64,000 nt of DNA from Kribbella steppae (GTDB taxonomy: Bacteria > Actinomycetota > Actinomycetes > Propionibacteriales > Kribbellaceae). The stretch's first letter is position 1; every line of letters starts with the position of its first letter. Location: positions 156,823 through 220,822 of the forward strand of contig NZ_SLWN01000015.1 in NCBI RefSeq assembly GCF_004342025.1, in the 5' to 3' direction. Shown one piece after another: positions 25,650 through 35,122 of the stretch. The position numbers and the translations under genes are program-made. Under the pieces are notes generated by a model that was not told the DNA's origin, made no database searches, and worked only from the letters and a program-made list of their open reading frames with translations.

Positions 25650-27049
25650 TCGGCCCCCATGTCGAGGAGAAGCAGGTCGTCTTCGGTCTCGCGCCGTACG
25701 ACGATCCGCGTGTGACCGTCCTTGACCGCGATCACCGGTGGCCGCGGTACGTGGTTGTAGTTGCTCGCCATCGACCGGCAGTAGGCACCGGTCCCGGGTA
25801 CGGCGACCAGGTCGCCGGGCCGCACGTCGGAGGCGATGAACTCGTCCTTCACCACGATGTCACCGGATTCACAGTGCTTGCCGACGACCCGGGCCAGCGT
25901 GGGCTCGGCATCGGAGTACCTGTTGGCCAGCGTGCACGAGTAGTCGGCGTCGTACAGCGCGGTGCGGATGTTGTCGCTCATGCCGCCGTCGACGGAGATG
26001 TAGGTGCGGGAGGCGCCGGCGTCGAGCTCGACCTCCTTGACCGTGCCGACCGTGTAGACGGTGCAGACGGCCGGGCCGACGATCGCGCGACCGGGCTCGA
26101 TCGACACCTTCGGCACGTCGACGTCGAAGGCGCGGCACTCGTGCTCGACGATCTTGCCCAGCTCGGTGGCGAGCTGCGCGGGGTCGGACGGGTCGTCCTG
26201 GGTGGTGTAGGCGATGCCGAAACCGCCGCCCAGGTCGAGCTCCGGCATGTCCACGCCGAGCTCGTCGGAAACCCTTGCGTGCAAGGCGATCACACGCTTG
26301 GCGGCCACCTCGAACCCGGACGAGTCGAAGATCTGCGACCCGATGTGCGAGTGCAGTCCGAGCAGCTCGAGCTCGGCCGCTTCGTTGACTCGGGCAACGG
26401 CTTCGAAGGCCGCGCCGGACGTGATCGAGAAGCCGAACTTCTGGTCCTCGTGCGCGGTCGCGATGTACTCGTGGGTGTGCGCCTCGACGCCCGCGGTCAC
26501 CCGGACCATTACCGGGGCGACGGTGTCGCGTTCGCGGGCCAGCTCGATCAGCCGGTCGATCTCGTACAGCGAGTCGACGATGATCCGGCCGACGCCTGCG
26601 TCCAGCGCGCGAGCCAGCTCCGACTCGGACTTGTTGTTGCCGTGGAACCCGAGTCGCTGTGGATCGGCTCCGGCCCGGAGGGCGACGGCCAGCTCTCCCC
26701 CGCTGCAGATGTCGAGGTTCAGCCCCTCCTCCATCACCCAGCGGACGATCGTCGTACAGAGGAACGCCTTGCCGGCGTAGTAGACGTCGAAGTCCTTGAA
26801 GGCGTGCTTGAACGCGCGGGCGCGGGCCCGGAAGTCGTCCTCGTCCAGCACGTACGCCGGGCTGCCGTGCTCGGCGACCAGGTCACGGGCGTCGACACCG
26901 CCGATGACCAGCGAACCCTCGGCGGTCTTCTTGGCCGTGGACGACCACAGCTGCGGGACCAGGTCGTTGACGTCGCGGGGTGCGCGCAGCCAGGACGGGG
27001 CGCGGTGGCCGATGTCCGCGTGCAGCGTGCCCGCCTCGTGCGCCCTCAC
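25646..27049 (-). CDS. lysA: Diaminopimelate decarboxylase
   Basis: A 467-residue PLP enzyme making L-lysine from meso-diaminopimelate. The PLP lysine is Lys94 in VYYAGKAFLC, and HSHIGSQIF, ELDLGGGFGIAY, EPGRAIVGPA and the C-terminal GAYCRSMASNYNHVPRP contribute to the active site. The frame extends upstream, but the GTG at 27047-27049 overlaps the argS stop (GTGA) and gives a normal N-terminus, so it is chosen. It heads the lysine/threonine block lysA-hom-thrC-thrB. Confidence 0.95.
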   Translation of the reverse strand: MRAHEAGTLHADIGHRAPSWLRAPRDVNDLVPQLWSSTAKKTAEGSLVIGGVDARDLVAEHGSPAYVLDEDDFRARARAFKHAFKDFDVYYAGKAFLCTTIVRWVMEEGLNLDICSGGELAVALRAGADPQRLGFHGNNKSESELARALDAGVGRIIVDSLYEIDRLIELARERDTVAPVMVRVTAGVEAHTHEYIATAHEDQKFGFSITSGAAFEAVARVNEAAELELLGLHSHIGSQIFDSSGFEVAAKRVIALHARVSDELGVDMPELDLGGGFGIAYTTQDDPSDPAQLATELGKIVEHECRAFDVDVPKVSIEPGRAIVGPAVCTVYTVGTVKEVELDAGASRTYISVDGGMSDNIRTALYDADYSCTLANRYSDAEPTLARVVGKHCESGDIVVKDEFIASDVRPGDLVAVPGTGAYCRSMASNYNHVPRPPVIAVKDGHTRIVVRRETEDDLLLLDMGAE

Positions 27050-28704
27050 ATCCGCTCCGGAGCGGAGACGCCGAGCAGGTCCAGCCCGTTGGCGAGTACG
27101 GTCCTGGTCGCACCGACCAGGGTCAGGCGAGCCTTGTGCACCGGCTCCACCTCCTCGTCGCCGCGCGGGAGCACGCGGCAACTGTCGTAGAACTTGTGGA
27201 ACGCCGACGCGGTGTCCTCCAGATAGCGGGCGATCCGGTGCGGCTCGCGCAGCTCGGCGGCGGTGGCGACGATGCGCGGGAACTCGGCCAGCGCGCGGAG
27301 CAGGTCACCCTCGCGCTCGTGGCTGAGCACCCCCGGGTCGAACTCGTCCAGCTTGATGCCGAGCTCGTCGGCGTTGCGCAGGATCGAGGCCAGCCGGGCG
27401 TGGGCGTACTGGACGTAGTACACCGGGTTCTCGCTGACCTGGCGGGTCATCTCCTCGATGTCCAGGGTCAGCGGGGAGTCCACCGGGTAGCGGCAGAGCG
27501 TGTAGCGGAGCGGGTCGACGCCGCCCTCCTCGACCAGCTCGGCCAGCGTGACGATGGTGCCGGCCCGCTTGGACAGCCGCATCTCCTCGCCGCCCTTGAG
27601 GATCTTCACCAGCTGACCGATCAGGATCTCGATGTTGTGGTCGGGGTCGTCACCGGCACAGGCCGCGATCGCCTTCAGCCGGTTCACGTACCCGTGGTGG
27701 TCGGCGCCCAGCATGTAGATACAGACGTCGAAACCGCGCTCGCGCTTGTTCACGTAGTAGGCCGCGTCGGAGGCGAAGTACGTCGGCTCGCCGTTCGTCC
27801 GGATCAGCACGCGATCCTTGTCGTCGGTGAAGTCGGTCGTCCGCATCCACAGCGCGTCGTCGGCGTCGTACAGGTGACCCTGCTCGCGCAGCTTCTCGAT
27901 CGCGTGGCCGACACCGTCCTGCTCGTGCAGGCTGCGCTCGGAGAACCAGACGTCGAACTTGGTCCGGAAGTGCTCGAGCTGGGCCTGCTGCTCCTTGAGC
28001 TGGCGCTCGTAGCCTGCCTCGCGGAACGCGATGACCTGCTCGTCCTCCGGCAGCTCGGTGATACCGGGGACCTCGGCGACGATCTCCTTGGCGAGGTCGA
28101 GGATGTACTCGCCGTGGTAGCCGTCCTCGGGGATCGGCTGACCCTGCGCGGCCGCCTGCAGGCTGGCGCCGAACTTCTCCATCTGCGCGCCGCGGTCGTT
28201 GATGTAGAACTCGCGGGTGACCTTGGCGCCGGCCGCGGCGAGCACCCGGGCGAGCGCGTCACCGACGGCGGCCCAGCGGGTGTGACCGAGGTGCAGCGGG
28301 CCGGTCGGGTTGGCGGAGATGAACTCCAGGTTGACCGTCTGGCCGTGCAGGGTGTCGGTGTGGCCGTAGACCGGGCCGGCGTCGACGATCGCCTGCGCGA
28401 CCTTGCCCTGGGCATCGGCCGCGACCCGGAGGTTGATGAAACCCGGTCCGGCGATCTCGACCGCGGTGATCGCGTCGTCGTCCTGGAGCTTGCCGGCCAG
28501 CAGCTCGGCGAACTGGCGCGGGTTCAGCCCGGCCCGCTTGCCCAGCTGCATGGCGACGTTGGTGGCGTAGTCCCCGTGCTCGGGGTTCTTGGGTCGCTCG
28601 ACCTTCAGCTCGCGCGGCAGCCCGCCCTCGACGGTGATGGTGCCGTCGTCGGCGAGCGCGGCCAGGGCCTGGAGGATCTTCTCAGCGAGCTGTTCCGGGG
28701 TCAC
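27046..28704 (-). CDS. argS: Arginyl-tRNA synthetase
   Basis: A 552-residue class I synthetase. The HIGH motif is HLGH in NPTGPLHLGHTRWA, and the KMSKS counterpart is RLSKRAG. The N-terminal tRNA D-loop-recognition domain and the C-terminal anticodon-binding DALR domain (from ~430) are both complete. It starts with GTG at 28704 and is coupled to lysA, an arrangement conserved in actinobacteria. Confidence 0.97.
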   Translation of the reverse strand: MTPEQLAEKILQALAALADDGTITVEGGLPRELKVERPKNPEHGDYATNVAMQLGKRAGLNPRQFAELLAGKLQDDDAITAVEIAGPGFINLRVAADAQGKVAQAIVDAGPVYGHTDTLHGQTVNLEFISANPTGPLHLGHTRWAAVGDALARVLAAAGAKVTREFYINDRGAQMEKFGASLQAAAQGQPIPEDGYHGEYILDLAKEIVAEVPGITELPEDEQVIAFREAGYERQLKEQQAQLEHFRTKFDVWFSERSLHEQDGVGHAIEKLREQGHLYDADDALWMRTTDFTDDKDRVLIRTNGEPTYFASDAAYYVNKRERGFDVCIYMLGADHHGYVNRLKAIAACAGDDPDHNIEILIGQLVKILKGGEEMRLSKRAGTIVTLAELVEEGGVDPLRYTLCRYPVDSPLTLDIEEMTRQVSENPVYYVQYAHARLASILRNADELGIKLDEFDPGVLSHEREGDLLRALAEFPRIVATAAELREPHRIARYLEDTASAFHKFYDSCRVLPRGDEEVEPVHKARLTLVGATRTVLANGLDLLGVSAPERM

Positions 28705-28777
28705 CGGATCAGCCTAATGGCCACGCCCCGAAACTCTTGACTCACCATCCACAGCCCGGTACGCACCGCGGTCACGG

Positions 28778-29308
28778 TCAGTGGCGAGCCGTCACCTGGA
28801 TGCGGGATTTAGGGCTCAGCGGCGTATCCCAGGCGGCCGGTTTGCCGTCGAGGGTGACGGTCAGGGCCGTACACGCGTCGCCCAGGCACTTGGCGTCGTA
28901 CCGAATGCCCCAGAGGGTGAAGAACTGGGCGAGTGTGGGGCGTTCGGCGGTCGTCTTTGCCTCGACGTAGACGAGGCCGTCGGTGGTGTGCGTGTGTACG
29001 GCGGCCTGCTCGGCGCGGACACGGTCGACGCCGATCCCGGCGGGGATCTGGATCGCGGCGCCGTCGACCATGACTGAGAGGTTCAGCGTGTACGGCGAGG
29101 GGCCGGAGAAGTCGAGCGGGAGTCGCTCGAAACCGGCCTTGTCGATGTACGAGACCGCATCACGAGGCGCGTCCCACGGCGGCGGCCCGGTCCGGAGCTC
29201 GGCCGGACCAGGCGGCGCGGGACCTACCTGACAGCCGCCGATCAGACTGCTGACGAGGAGCAGAGCGGCTGCCGTCGCACCCGCCCGGCGCCACCTGCCT
29301 GCTCTCAT
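28778..29308 (-). CDS. Putative lipoprotein, conserved in actinobacteria
   Basis: A 176-residue protein with a lipoprotein signal peptide (ATAAALLLVSSLIGGC, lipobox cysteine near residue 26). The globular part has the pattern IQIPAGIGVDRVRAE, AVHTHTTDGLVYVEA and TLAQFFTLWGI; this His-rich HTHxxDGLVYVE signature recurs in secreted actinobacterial proteins of unknown function. The cysteine pair CLGDAC may form a disulfide. It is 73 bp upstream of argS on the same strand and could be co-transcribed. Confidence 0.75.
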   Translation of the reverse strand: MRAGRWRRAGATAAALLLVSSLIGGCQVGPAPPGPAELRTGPPPWDAPRDAVSYIDKAGFERLPLDFSGPSPYTLNLSVMVDGAAIQIPAGIGVDRVRAEQAAVHTHTTDGLVYVEAKTTAERPTLAQFFTLWGIRYDAKCLGDACTALTVTLDGKPAAWDTPLSPKSRIQVTARH

Positions 29309-29354
29309 GAGGAGCAGATTGTCATGCCGTGGCCGGGCGGGCGGTCGCCGGGGG

Positions 29355-29540
29355 TCAGCGCTCCGACGGCATCAGGATCCAGAGCACGATGTAGATGAGG
29401 ATCTGCGGGCCGGGCAGCAGGCAGCTGATGACGAAGATGAGCCGCATCGTGTTCGCGGAGATGCCGAACCGGCGAGCCAGTCCGGCACAGACACCGCCGA
29501 TCCAACGACCGCTGGACGGGCGGACCAGAGTGCTAGCCAT
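29355..29540 (-). CDS. PspC-domain small membrane protein
   Basis: 61 residues covering a PspC domain: LVRPSSGRWIGGVCAGLARRFGIS followed by one or two hydrophobic segments (TMRLIFVISCLLPG; QILIYIVLWILMP). Related proteins take part in envelope-stress responses or act as anti-sigma-like partners, but many are uncharacterised. The ATG at 29538-29540 has an AAAGGAAA ribosome-binding site; the frame remains open upstream without similarity. It is transcribed away from the tRNA gene. Confidence 0.85.
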   Translation of the reverse strand: MASTLVRPSSGRWIGGVCAGLARRFGISANTMRLIFVISCLLPGPQILIYIVLWILMPSER

Positions 29541-29734
29541 GGGTACCGATTTCCTTTCAGCTGATGGGCTTACAACCACTATGACGCCGTCCTGGCCGGA
29601 CGCGATCCCGCCGCACCGGGGTTCCAGGGTCCCGTCAGGGTGTCCCCCGCCCGCACCTCCGGTACCCACCCGACGCACCGCGACCCGATTCCCGATCCGC
29701 GTAAGTTTCCTGCTACTGTTCTGCACGTTCCTGA

Positions 29735-29806
29735 GCCCCCGTAGCTCAGGGGATAGAGCACCGCCCTCCGGAGGCGGGTGCGCAGGTTCGAATCCTGCCG
29801 GGGGCG
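29735..29806 (+). tRNA. tRNA-Arg (anticodon CCG)
   Basis: A complete cloverleaf: 7-bp acceptor GCCCCCG/CGGGGGC, D stem GCTC/GAGC, anticodon stem CCGCC/GGCGG with loop CTCCGGA (anticodon CCG at 29768-29770), and T stem GCAGG/CCTGC with loop TTCGAAT. CCA is not encoded. It reads CGG arginine codons, which are frequent in this genome. A TGCTACTGT at 29711-29719 could be an extended -10. Confidence 0.95.
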
Positions 29807-29817
29807 CGCGATCAATC

Positions 29818-29858
29818 GAGCGATCCTTGTCCGCTGACAGCGCGGACGTGGATCGCTC
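29818..29858 (+). terminator. Terminator of the tRNA-Arg gene
   Basis: GAGCGATCC (29818-29826) pairs with GGATCGCTC (29850-29858), and an inner GTCCGC/GCGGAC extends the stem; a GTTTTG tract follows. It lies 12 bp after the tRNA and about 50 bp before the LuxR-type gene. Confidence 0.8.
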
Positions 29859-29909
29859 GCGGTGTTTTGTGGGGGCCTCTGGTACCCGTCGGCGGGATAC
29901 GCTGCGGGG

Positions 29910-32588
29910 GTGTTGGTGGGGCGGTCGGTTGAACGGTCACGGGTGACTCGGGTGATCGACGAGGCCAGGGGTGGGCGATGCCGTTCGCTGGTGGTGCGTG
30001 GCGAGGCCGGGATCGGCAAGACGGCGTTGCTCGACCATGCGGCCGACAGTGCCGACGGTCTGCGGGTGCTTCGGGTGGCCGGGATCGAATCCGAGGCCGA
30101 GATTCCGTTCGCCGGTCTTCAGGTGATGCTGGCCCGGTTCTCCGACCGGTTCGACGCGTTACCCGGCCCACAGGCTCAGGCGTTGCGAGCCGCGTTCGGC
30201 ATCGGCACCTCGGCGGGCGAGCGCCTGTCGGTGGGTGCGGCCATCGTGACCCTGCTGTCCGATCTGGCCGAGGAGCAGCCGCTGCTGTGCCTGATCGACG
30301 ACGCGCACTGGTTCGACCGGTCGTCGATCGACGCGCTGTTGTTCGCGGTACGGCGTCTCCACACCGATCCGATCGCGATCATCTTCGTGGCCCGCGATGG
30401 TGACCGGCCGTTCCCCGCGGCCGGGGTGGACAGCATCACCCTCCAACGCCTGGACAAGACCGAGTCCGCCCGCCTGCTGGCCGACGTACGTGCATTGCCG
30501 CACGAGGTGGCCGAACGTGTGCTCGCGGAGTCCGAGGGGAATCCGCTGGCCATCCTGGAGCTTGCCGCCAGCGACGGCACGACTGACTCCCCCGCACCGG
30601 TTGGCCCGCTGCCGGCCGCCGGCCGGTTGGAGGAACACTTCCGTCTGCAGGTTCGCGCACTGCCTGAGGACACCAGACTGGCGTTGCTGGTCGCGGCCGC
30701 GGACCAGACCTCGGAGCTCGGGTCGTTCTCGGCCGCGGCGGCGCGGCTGGGCCTGGATGCCGCGGATCTCGAGCCGGCCGAGCACGGTCGCCTCATCCGA
30801 GTGACCTCACACGCAGTCGCCTTCCGGCATCCGTTGATCCGGGCAGCGGTCTACCAGGACGCCACGTTCGCACGACGCGTCGCCGTGCATGCGGCGCTGG
30901 CGGCGTCGCTGACCGACCCGCGGGATGCCGATCGGCGTGCGTGGCACCTCGCAGCCGCCGCCAACGGCATCGACAACGCAGCCGCCGCGGAGCTCGAACG
31001 CGCGGCCGGACGCGCGTTCGACCGTGGTGGTCCGGCAGCGGCCACCCGGGCGCTGGAACGGGCCGCGGACCTGAGCGGCGACCGGGCGGACCGAGCCAGG
31101 CGCCTGGTCGGAGCCGCCCGGGCGGCCTACGACGCGGGTCAGCTCGATCGTGCGGCACAGCTGGCCGAGGCTGGGCGCACTGTGACGACGGATCCCGGCG
31201 AGCAGGCTGAGGCCGCCTGGATCCAGGCGCAGGTGGCGTACGAGCGCCACTCCCCCGCTGCTGCGTGTGGGCTCTCTCTCGATGCCGCGACGCCGATCCT
31301 GTCGGCCGACCCGGACCGCGCGGCGTCCATCCTGACCGAGGCGACCTGGTGCGCACGCGATGCGGCCGATCCCGAGCTGCTACGTCGTTGCGCCGGGCAA
31401 CTGAAGCTCGTCCAGGGCGGTCCACCGGTGATGATCGACGCCTTGGCCGGTCTGACAGAACTACTGCAGGGACGCGCTGAAGCCGGGGTTCCGCCGTTGC
31501 GGGCATTGCTGGCGGCCGCCCAGGCCGGGCAGGTGGACGCAACGGTCGAGCTGCTGATGGCCGGGTTCGCGGGCCTGCTGATCGGTGACGACGACGCTGC
31601 CCTTGCCCTGCTCGAGGACCACGTCGCCACGCTGCGCGGACAGGGCGCGCTCGGCTGGTTGCCGTACGGGCAGGAGGCGCTCGCACTGGCCCAGCTGGTC
31701 ACCGGCCGGTTCCAGGACGCCGCGGCGAACGTCGCCGAAGCGATCGAGCTGGCCACTGATCTCGGCCAGGACCTGCAGGTCGTGGTGCTCACCTCGATCT
31801 CGGTCTGGCTCGCCGCGGTCCGCGGTGACGTCGAGGCCGTCCAGAAGCAGTCCGAGCTGGTGCTCGGCGACACCAGGTCCCATCGGGTCGCGTGGGGGCT
31901 GGCGACCTGGGCCTGCGCCTTGACTGACCTCACGGCCGGCGACCCGGCCGCCGCACTCGACCGACTGGAGCCGCTGTGCGACGGCTCGGCCGGGCGCGAT
32001 CTGACGATGCGAGCGATTCCCGACCACGTCGAGGCCGCCGTACGCACGGGTGACTACGACCGGGCGCGACGACACCTGCCCCGGTTGATCGAGTGGGCGA
32101 CGTACGCGGGGACCCCGGTTGCTCGTGGACTGGTGCTGCGCTGCGAGGCCCTTGTCGCCGACGGAGCTGATGCGTTCGAGGCGGCCCTCCGTCTCGACGG
32201 ATGTGGACCCTACGATCGCGCCCGCACTCGGCTCGCGTTCGGCGAATGGCTGCGACGGAATCGCCGTCGGACAGCTGCCCGGGCCCAGCTGATCGAAGCC
32301 TTCGACGCGTTCGAGCGGATCGGGGCGCATGGCTGGCAACAACGCGTCCGAACAGAGCTCACCGCCCTCGGTGAGACCATTCCGGCCCCGCAGGTGGCGG
32401 TCGAGGGTGTCGGCCAGCTCACTCCGCAGGAGTTGCAGGTCGTCCGCCGGGCCGCCCAGGGAATGAGCAACCGCGAGATCGCGGCCGAGCTGTTCCTCAG
32501 CCCGCGCACGATCGGTCATCACCTGTACAAGGCGTATCCCAAGCTGGGCGTCAGCCGGCGCTCACAGCTCGCCCGACTGAATCCGTGA
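29910..32588 (+). CDS. Large ATPase LuxR-type (LAL) transcriptional regulator
   Basis: An 892-residue regulator. The N-terminal AAA/STAND-like ATPase has Walker A GEAGIGKTALL (~31-41) and Walker B LLCLIDDAHWFD (~125-136). The long middle part is Ala- and Leu-rich helical repeats, probably TPR-like. The C-terminal ~65 residues are a LuxR helix-turn-helix (LTPQELQVVRRAAQGMSNREIAAELFLSPRTIGHHLYKAYPKLGV in segments). The GTG at 29910 is the first start giving the family N-terminus (LVGRSVERSRV), although its ribosome-binding site is weak. The ligand and targets are unknown; the adjacent DHFR-like gene is a candidate target. Confidence 0.85.
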   Translation: MLVGRSVERSRVTRVIDEARGGRCRSLVVRGEAGIGKTALLDHAADSADGLRVLRVAGIESEAEIPFAGLQVMLARFSDRFDALPGPQAQALRAAFGIGTSAGERLSVGAAIVTLLSDLAEEQPLLCLIDDAHWFDRSSIDALLFAVRRLHTDPIAIIFVARDGDRPFPAAGVDSITLQRLDKTESARLLADVRALPHEVAERVLAESEGNPLAILELAASDGTTDSPAPVGPLPAAGRLEEHFRLQVRALPEDTRLALLVAAADQTSELGSFSAAAARLGLDAADLEPAEHGRLIRVTSHAVAFRHPLIRAAVYQDATFARRVAVHAALAASLTDPRDADRRAWHLAAAANGIDNAAAAELERAAGRAFDRGGPAAATRALERAADLSGDRADRARRLVGAARAAYDAGQLDRAAQLAEAGRTVTTDPGEQAEAAWIQAQVAYERHSPAAACGLSLDAATPILSADPDRAASILTEATWCARDAADPELLRRCAGQLKLVQGGPPVMIDALAGLTELLQGRAEAGVPPLRALLAAAQAGQVDATVELLMAGFAGLLIGDDDAALALLEDHVATLRGQGALGWLPYGQEALALAQLVTGRFQDAAANVAEAIELATDLGQDLQVVVLTSISVWLAAVRGDVEAVQKQSELVLGDTRSHRVAWGLATWACALTDLTAGDPAAALDRLEPLCDGSAGRDLTMRAIPDHVEAAVRTGDYDRARRHLPRLIEWATYAGTPVARGLVLRCEALVADGADAFEAALRLDGCGPYDRARTRLAFGEWLRRNRRRTAARAQLIEAFDAFERIGAHGWQQRVRTELTALGETIPAPQVAVEGVGQLTPQELQVVRRAAQGMSNREIAAELFLSPRTIGHHLYKAYPKLGVSRRSQLARLNP

Positions 32589-32678
32589 CCGTACCGACGC
32601 CAGTCATTTGACAGATTCGGACCGCCCTACCGGGCTCGTAGCCTCAATGGCACGACGCGGTAGCGGAAGGAGAATCTG

Positions 32679-33281
32679 ATGGGCAAGACGATCATGGGCG
32701 CCATTGTCTCGCTGGACGGCTATATGGCCGATGACAACGACGGGATCGGGCCGCTGTTCGACTGGCTGGGCAACGGGAACGTCAGCTGGTCCTTCGAGGG
32801 CAGCGACGACAAGGTCCAGACCACCCAGGCATCGGCCGACTTCATGCGCGACCTCTACAAGGGCATGGCGGCCAACGTCATCGGCCGGCGCCTCTTCGAC
32901 ATGACCAATGGCTGGGACGGCAAGCCGGCCGCCGGTGAGCACGTCTTCGTGGTCACCCACGAACCACCGAAGAACTGGGAGTACGCCGACACGGCGCCGT
33001 TCACCTTCGTCAACGGCGTCAAGGAGGCGATCGCCGCCGCACAGGAGTTCGCCGGTGACCGAGTCGTCGACGTGGGCGCCGGCCAGATCGGCGGACAGGC
33101 CTTGGCGCTCGGCCTGATCGACCAGGTCGTCATCAATCTCGTCCCGACGGTGTTCGGTTCGGGCCGTCCGTTCTTCGCGACCGGTCCCCTGGCCGACCCG
33201 ATCCTGTTGGCCAACCCCTCTCAGGTCGTCCAAGGCGACCGCGTGACCCACCTCCTGTACGACGTCGTGAAGAGCAGCTAG
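32679..33281 (+). CDS. Dihydrofolate reductase-like (RibD C-terminal domain) protein
   Basis: A 200-residue single-domain protein of the RibD-C/DHFR superfamily: MGAIVSLDGYMAD at the N-terminus, VIGRRLFDMTNGWDG, VFVVTHEPP and VVDVGAGQIGGQAL, consistent with an NADPH-dependent reductase. The substrate is not predictable; such proteins are common orphans in actinobacteria. The ATG follows GGAAGGAG. A TTGACA at 32609-32614 might be a -35 element. Its stop codon overlaps, on the other strand, the stop of a truncated regulator. Confidence 0.85.
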   Translation: MGKTIMGAIVSLDGYMADDNDGIGPLFDWLGNGNVSWSFEGSDDKVQTTQASADFMRDLYKGMAANVIGRRLFDMTNGWDGKPAAGEHVFVVTHEPPKNWEYADTAPFTFVNGVKEAIAAAQEFAGDRVVDVGAGQIGGQALALGLIDQVVINLVPTVFGSGRPFFATGPLADPILLANPSQVVQGDRVTHLLYDVVKSS

Positions 33282-33487
33282 TCGTCGGGGAGGGCGATGA
33301 GGGAAAGGACGACTCGGTCCTTTCCCGGGGCCTGCTGGAGGTGGGGCTTCAGGAGGGCGTTGATGCCGTCGCGGATGGTGTCCAGCTCGGCAGCGTCCAC
33401 GTAGAGGGCCAACTGGGCGTAGCCGAGTTGCTCCAGGCGGGGGTAGAAGTCGCCGCGGTCGACCAGGCGGGTGCGCTGGGTGCCGAG
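33278..33487 (-). pseudogene. C-terminal fragment of a small winged-helix-type regulator
   Basis: The minus strand encodes ~69 residues with no start codon, including RLVDRGDFYPRLEQLGYAQ, LALYVDAAELDTIRDGINAL and PGKDRVVLSLIALPDD before a TAG. This resembles the C-terminal effector half of small ArsR-like helix-turn-helix regulators; the family call is tentative. The reading frame stops resembling a regulator at ~33487, exactly where the carboxylesterase sequence begins on the other strand, so the N-terminal DNA-binding half has been lost. Confidence 0.6.
33301..33326. terminator. Hairpin after the DHFR-like gene
   Basis: GGGAAAGGAC (33301-33310) and GTCCTTTCCC (33317-33326) form a perfect 10-bp stem with a 6-base loop, 20 bp after the DHFR-like stop. 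It lies inside the C-terminal coding part of the regulator fragment on the other strand, so it may act in both directions or be coincidental coding symmetry. Confidence 0.4.
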
Positions 33488-34735
33488 GACTGCCTGTACC
33501 TCGACGTGAAGGTGCCGCGCGGTGTGCGGCCGGGTGAACGGCTCCCGGTGCTGGTGTGGTTGCCGGGCGGCGGCTTCGTGGCCGGAGCGGCGCAGGAGTA
33601 CGACGGCGCCAAGCTGGCCACCTCGGGCCGGCTGATGGTTGTCACGGTCAACTACCGTCTCGGAGCACTCGGCTACCTCTCCTCCCCCGCGCTCGGCCAG
33701 GGGAACTACGGTCTGATGGACCAGGCTGCCGCCCTGCAGTGGGTACGACGTAACGCCGCCAGCTTCGGTGGAGACGCCGGCAACGTCACCTTGGCCGGTC
33801 AGTCCGCCGGTGCGCGATCGGTGTGCGCTCTCCTCGCTTCACCATCCGCACACCGCCTCTTCCACCGTGCCATCACCCAGAGCGGTGCTTGCGAGAACCG
33901 TGTGCCCACACGGGCCGAGGCACGAGCCTTTGGAGCCCAAGCGACCGAGGAACTCGGTTGCACCACAGCACCTGACGTCGCCGCCTGCCTGCGCGAGCGT
34001 CCACCGTCCAGAGTGCTCGCGGTCCTCGGTGGTCTGTTCCCAGTGAACGGCCGCAGCGGCGAACGTCCTTGGGGCCCGACGGCCGGTACGTCGGTACTGC
34101 CTCAGCAACCGGGTGACGCGCTGCGGAACGGCACCGCAGCCCGAGTACCGCTCCTGATCGGTGGTACCGCAGACGAGATGCGCGGGTTCGTCTCGCGTCA
34201 GTCGTCGCTCACCGCGGAGCAGTACCGCGCCATGATGGTCCAAACGTTCGGTTCCCAGGCGGACGCCGTACTGGCGAAGTACCCGGTCAAGACGAGCCCG
34301 GCTCTGGCACTGGCGACGGCGCTCAGCGACTGGGGCGGCTTCATCGGTGCCTGTCCGGTACTGCGCACGGCCCAGGCCGCTGCCGTCCGCCAACCGGTCT
34401 ACGCCTACGAGTTCGCCGAGGACAGCGGCCGTGTCCTGCCCGACGGTTTCCCGCTCGGCGCCTACCACAGCCAGGACCTGCCGTACCTCTGGACCGTCAA
34501 CATGCCCCAGAACCCGTACCCGCCTCTCACCACCGAACAGCAGCGCCTCTCCGCGACGATGATCGGCTACTGGACGGCGTTCGCCCGTACTGGCAACCCC
34601 AACGGCTCCGACCGGCCCCACTGGCCTGCCTTCAACCGATCCGGCACAGTGCTCGGCCTCTCCACGACCGGCATCGCGCCCACGCCGTACGCCGCCAACC
34701 ACCACTGCGACTTCTGGCAGGGGCTCCCCCGCTGA
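33485..34735 (+). pseudogene. Carboxylesterase (type B) lacking its N-terminus
   Basis: Similarity to type B carboxylesterases starts abruptly at EDCLYLDVKVP and continues to a normal end (~416 residues). The oxyanion loop (WLPGGGFVAG), the serine motif GQSAGA, the acidic residue region (GGTADEMRGF) and a histidine region (GAYHSQDLPYLW) remain, so the catalytic triad may be present. The signal peptide and ~100 N-terminal residues are missing, and the frame upstream is antisense to the regulator fragment with no ribosome-binding site. It is likely a non-expressed remnant; a start at an upstream ATG/GTG in frame cannot be excluded. Confidence 0.75.
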
Positions 34736-34738
34736 CCG

Positions 34739-35122
34739 TCAGGTCGTTTCGAGCATCCAGACGTGGCCGTCGGGGTCGGTGAGGGTGCCGATGTAGGCCC
34801 ACGGGCGACGCGTGGGTTTGCCGATCGGTGTGGCCCCGGCGGTGACGGCTCGGGTGAAGAGGGCGTCGACGGCGGCTTCGGATTCCAACGGGACGGAGAG
34901 GATGCATTCGCTGGTGCCGCGGGGTGCTGCCGGATGATCGCCGAGCACCCAGCCGAAGCCGCCGGTGGGGATGAGCATCAGCCGTACGTCGTCGGTCAGG
35001 GCGAACTGGAGTGGTTCCGGTACGCCGTCCTCGGCCAGCTCGCCGATGGGGGCGAAGCCGAAGGCCTCCTGGTAGAAGGCGTACGAGCGGGGGCGGTCCT
35101 CAATGGGCAGACTGATGATCAT
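34739..35122 (-). CDS. VOC (glyoxalase/bleomycin-resistance) family protein
   Basis: A 127-residue protein with the two beta-alpha-beta-beta-beta units of the VOC fold: SLPIEDRPRSYAFYQEAFGF at the start and GTLTDPDGHVWMLET at the end. Members are metal-dependent lyases, dioxygenases or drug-binding proteins; the substrate is unknown. The ATG at 35120-35122 overlaps the stop of the upstream gene (ATGA), so it is translationally coupled to the mycothiol-dependent enzyme and presumably controlled by the ECF-type promoter at 35770-35798. Confidence 0.85.
   Translation of the reverse strand: MIISLPIEDRPRSYAFYQEAFGFAPIGELAEDGVPEPLQFALTDDVRLMLIPTGGFGWVLGDHPAAPRGTSECILSVPLESEAAVDALFTRAVTAGATPIGKPTRRPWAYIGTLTDPDGHVWMLETT

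Noticed and set aside
29735..29858. tRNA-Arg as an integration site for an element on its 3' side
   Set aside because: No integrase gene follows and no second copy of the tRNA 3' end was found; the downstream repeat is a terminator.
33341..33484. In-frame 48-codon extension giving the truncated esterase an upstream start
   Set aside because: It is antisense to the regulator fragment, lacks a signal peptide and ribosome-binding site, and does not match esterase N-termini.
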